A stretch of DNA of 44,417 nt from UBA6382 sp963617965 (GTDB lineage Bacteria; Bacteroidota; Bacteroidia; Bacteroidales; Bacteroidaceae). Every line of letters begins with the position of its first letter. The first letter of the stretch is position 1. Below, piece by piece: positions 42,874-44,417 of the stretch. Both the position numbers and the translations under genes were made by a program. The notes under the pieces were generated by a model. It had not been told where the DNA came from and made no database searches. It saw only the letters and a program-made list of their open reading frames with translations. The DNA lies in contig CAVEQO010000017.1 in NCBI GenBank assembly GCA_963617965.1, positions 1 to 44,417 of the forward strand. The letters are read 5' to 3'.

Positions 42874-44136
42874 ATGAAATTGAAATATCGAATCAACTCT
42901 ATCATCGGAGTGTTAAGTATCTTAGGAATGATGTTTTGTTCAAATTCTTGTTCTCCATCCTCTGACGTTGCCGAAGACTCCTACAACCAAGATAAGATGG
43001 ATGTTATTGCGGACATTTGCAAGAATTGGACAGCAGGAACAGATGACGTTTTGAACAAAATGGGAAAATATCAAAAGGAAACGCAAGAAGACGAGTATTT
43101 GGCATTTTCTCATACTGACGGAACTCTTTTCTCATATACATTCAAGAACAATGGACTGATAGCCGCAGCAGTAATGATACCCACATCAACTGAGGGCAAA
43201 ATTGCAGTACCTGATAATTATCAGTATATCGGTGATATAAATTCTTCTATGATTTATGTTCAGAACACGAGCAATACGATGATGGCAGCTTTTGACAAGA
43301 CCGTCAATTCTCAATCTTATCATGTTTATGGCTTTGCTCCTATTAAGTCGGATTTGTATGAAGAGAGAGAGTTACCTTCTGTTACAACTATATCTGCAAG
43401 CAACATATCTGCGCATACAGCAACCTTGAAAGCTGAAGTTGCCAATACGGAAGAAGCTAATACTTGTGGTTTTCTTTATGCAGACAATGCTGATATGAAA
43501 AATGCCAATTCTGTAAAGAAGACCGTATCTCAAGGTTCTTTTTCCATTGATGTTACGGGGCTATCTATGGGAACGACATATTATTATCAAGCTTTTGCTA
43601 TAGTTGACGACATATATTATTATGGTGAAATCGAGAGTTTTATGACGGAGACGCTTCCTACATATAAGGTGGGTGATTTATATCCGAACAGTACGAACCC
43701 CATTGGTGTAGTTTTCTATACGTCAGCAGATGGTGCTAATGGTAAAATCATTTCATTGGAATCTGGGTGGGCAAAATGGGACAATATGGGCATCTTTAGT
43801 TCTAAATATGGATGCACGAGCAGCACAGACGGCAAAAGTAACACAAATAAAATGCCTTCTTCTTCGCCCATAAAGAAATGGGTTTCTAGCCTAGGAACCG
43901 GTTGGTATTGTCCTAGTACTAAGGAATGGAAAACGATTGGTTCCAATTACGATGTAGTAAACAGTACTTTTACAAGTCAAGGTTATTCTTTATCAGGCAT
44001 ATATTGGACATCTACAGAGTATAGTGCAAACAAAGCTTTTGTTGTGTTAATCCATTTTGCCAATTATGAAACTGGTTATACAACGTATCATACAAAAGAT
44101 GGATCAAATTCTATAAGAGCAATAAAGGAGTTTTAG
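42874..44136 (+). CDS. Lipoprotein with fn3-like and C-terminal C-type-lectin-like domain
   Basis: A 420-residue lipoprotein with lipobox SNSC (Cys near 26). An N-terminal unknown domain (about 35-165) is followed by an fn3-like domain (about 167-262, 'GLSMGTTYYYQAFA') and a C-terminal FISUMP/DUF1566-like domain (about 265-420) with 'GTGWYCPSTKEWKTI', 'YWTSTEYSANKAF' and the terminal 'SIRAIKEF'. This C-terminal pattern matches the fold used by variable proteins of diversity-generating retroelements; no reverse transcriptase or template repeat was seen here. AT-rich. Last gene before the terminator. Confidence 0.72.
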   Translation: MKLKYRINSIIGVLSILGMMFCSNSCSPSSDVAEDSYNQDKMDVIADICKNWTAGTDDVLNKMGKYQKETQEDEYLAFSHTDGTLFSYTFKNNGLIAAAVMIPTSTEGKIAVPDNYQYIGDINSSMIYVQNTSNTMMAAFDKTVNSQSYHVYGFAPIKSDLYEERELPSVTTISASNISAHTATLKAEVANTEEANTCGFLYADNADMKNANSVKKTVSQGSFSIDVTGLSMGTTYYYQAFAIVDDIYYYGEIESFMTETLPTYKVGDLYPNSTNPIGVVFYTSADGANGKIISLESGWAKWDNMGIFSSKYGCTSSTDGKSNTNKMPSSSPIKKWVSSLGTGWYCPSTKEWKTIGSNYDVVNSTFTSQGYSLSGIYWTSTEYSANKAFVVLIHFANYETGYTTYHTKDGSNSIRAIKEF

Positions 44137-44181
44137 GGGGTCAGATAGGGTCAGAGGGACAGGTACCTCTGGGATCACCCC
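44137..44181. repeat. Nested palindrome, REP-like
   Basis: GGGGT at 44137-44141 pairs with ACCCC at 44177-44181, enclosing CAGAGG (44152-44157) and CCTCTG (44166-44171). GGGTCAGA occurs twice (44138-44145 and 44148-44155). The layout recalls repetitive extragenic palindromes, but only one copy is in the window. Confidence 0.4.
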
Positions 44182-44210
44182 AAAGGCGGCAAAAAAGCCG
44201 CCTTTTTCGT
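44182..44210 (+). terminator. Rho-independent terminator of the surface-protein island
   Basis: AAAGGCGGC (44182-44190) and GCCGCCTTT (44197-44205) form a perfect 9-bp stem around AAAAAA, followed by T-rich sequence. It lies 46 bases after the last lipoprotein stop. Confidence 0.85.
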
Positions 44211-44317
44211 TTAAAATCAAAGAATTACGGAAAAACAAACGTGTTACGGAATTTGTCAAATACCGCCCGTTTCTTCCGGTTTGCCATCCGGCCTGCCAAA
44301 AAGGCAGTCCTGCGCGA

Positions 44318-44347
44318 TGCGATAACCGGCAAAATGCACTATCTTTG
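44318..44347 (+). promoter_or_regulatory. Promoter of surE
   Basis: TATCTTTG at 44340-44347 is an exact Bacteroidota -7 element, 19 bases before the surE start codon. A weak -33 (TG at 44318-44319) sits 20 bases upstream. Confidence 0.5.
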
Positions 44348-44365
44348 CACCAAACCTCCCCACAC

Positions 44366-44417
44366 ATGAAACCTCTGATATTCATAACCAACGACGACGG
44401 CTACACGGCCGGGGGCA
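44366..44417 (+). CDS. surE: 5'/3'-nucleotidase SurE, partial
   Basis: Only the first 17 codons are in the window: MKPLIFITNDDGYTAGG. The TNDDGYxAxG stretch is the N-terminal metal-binding motif of SurE, a nucleotidase acting on nucleoside monophosphates. The gene continues beyond the right edge. Confidence 0.85.
   Translation, partial: MKPLIFITNDDGYTAGG

Noticed and set aside
44104..44391. 95-codon minus-strand frame
   Set aside because: It spans the terminator, the palindrome and the surE promoter and has no family resemblance.

Overview
The window is a 44.4 kb chromosomal segment of a Bacteroidota bacterium, most likely order Bacteroidales (Prevotellaceae- or Muribaculaceae-like; the family cannot be fixed from sequence alone). 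Evidence for this is the gene order rimP-nusA-infB-cvpA-sufBCD-sufS, a GldH lipoprotein, type IX secretion C-terminal domains, the parA-parB-DUF5683-mltD-relA block, and many promoters of the Bacteroidota type (TTTG/TTG about 19-22 bp before TAnnTTTG). No tRNA, rRNA or CRISPR array was seen.

Region 1 (1-12748, plus strand) is housekeeping. A promoter and a hairpin leader precede rimP, nusA, infB, cvpA, the SUF iron-sulfur assembly genes sufB, sufC, sufD and sufS, then rnhB and ribD. Spacing is tight, with several overlaps. A DUF4738-like lipoprotein with its own promoter closes the block.

Region 2 (12811-25707, minus strand) reads right to left as one closely packed series: a CotH-kinase-like surface protein, a cohesin-like/InlB-repeat/dockerin protein, a second CotH-like protein, metF, holB, ricT-like, gldH and ppx. 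The two large CotH proteins carry dockerin-like Ca2+ loops, a cohesin-like domain and a type IX secretion C-terminal domain. This suggests a secreted protein assembly feeding directly into housekeeping genes.

Region 3 (25708-30329) is accessory: a gene graveyard, an AAA/DUF4143 ATPase behind three imperfect direct repeats, a fragment resembling RhuM, a Gdx/SugE-type SMR exporter with a palindrome across its promoter, two small unknown genes, and a divergent WYL regulator with an inverted repeat between the two promoters.

Region 4 (30319-36447, minus strand) is the conserved block parA, parB, DUF5683, mltD and relA/spoT (chromosome partition, envelope, (p)ppGpp).

Region 5 (36448-44417) starts with about 1 kb lacking protein genes that holds a heavily structured RNA candidate. 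It resembles HEARO/omega RNA (the guide RNA of IscB-type nucleases) but has no nuclease gene beside it. An AT-richer plus-strand island of seven secreted or lipid-anchored proteins follows (coiled coil, LysM-barrel, LysM-zinc-ribbon, Ig-like, C-type-lectin-like). A strong terminator and the start of surE end the window.
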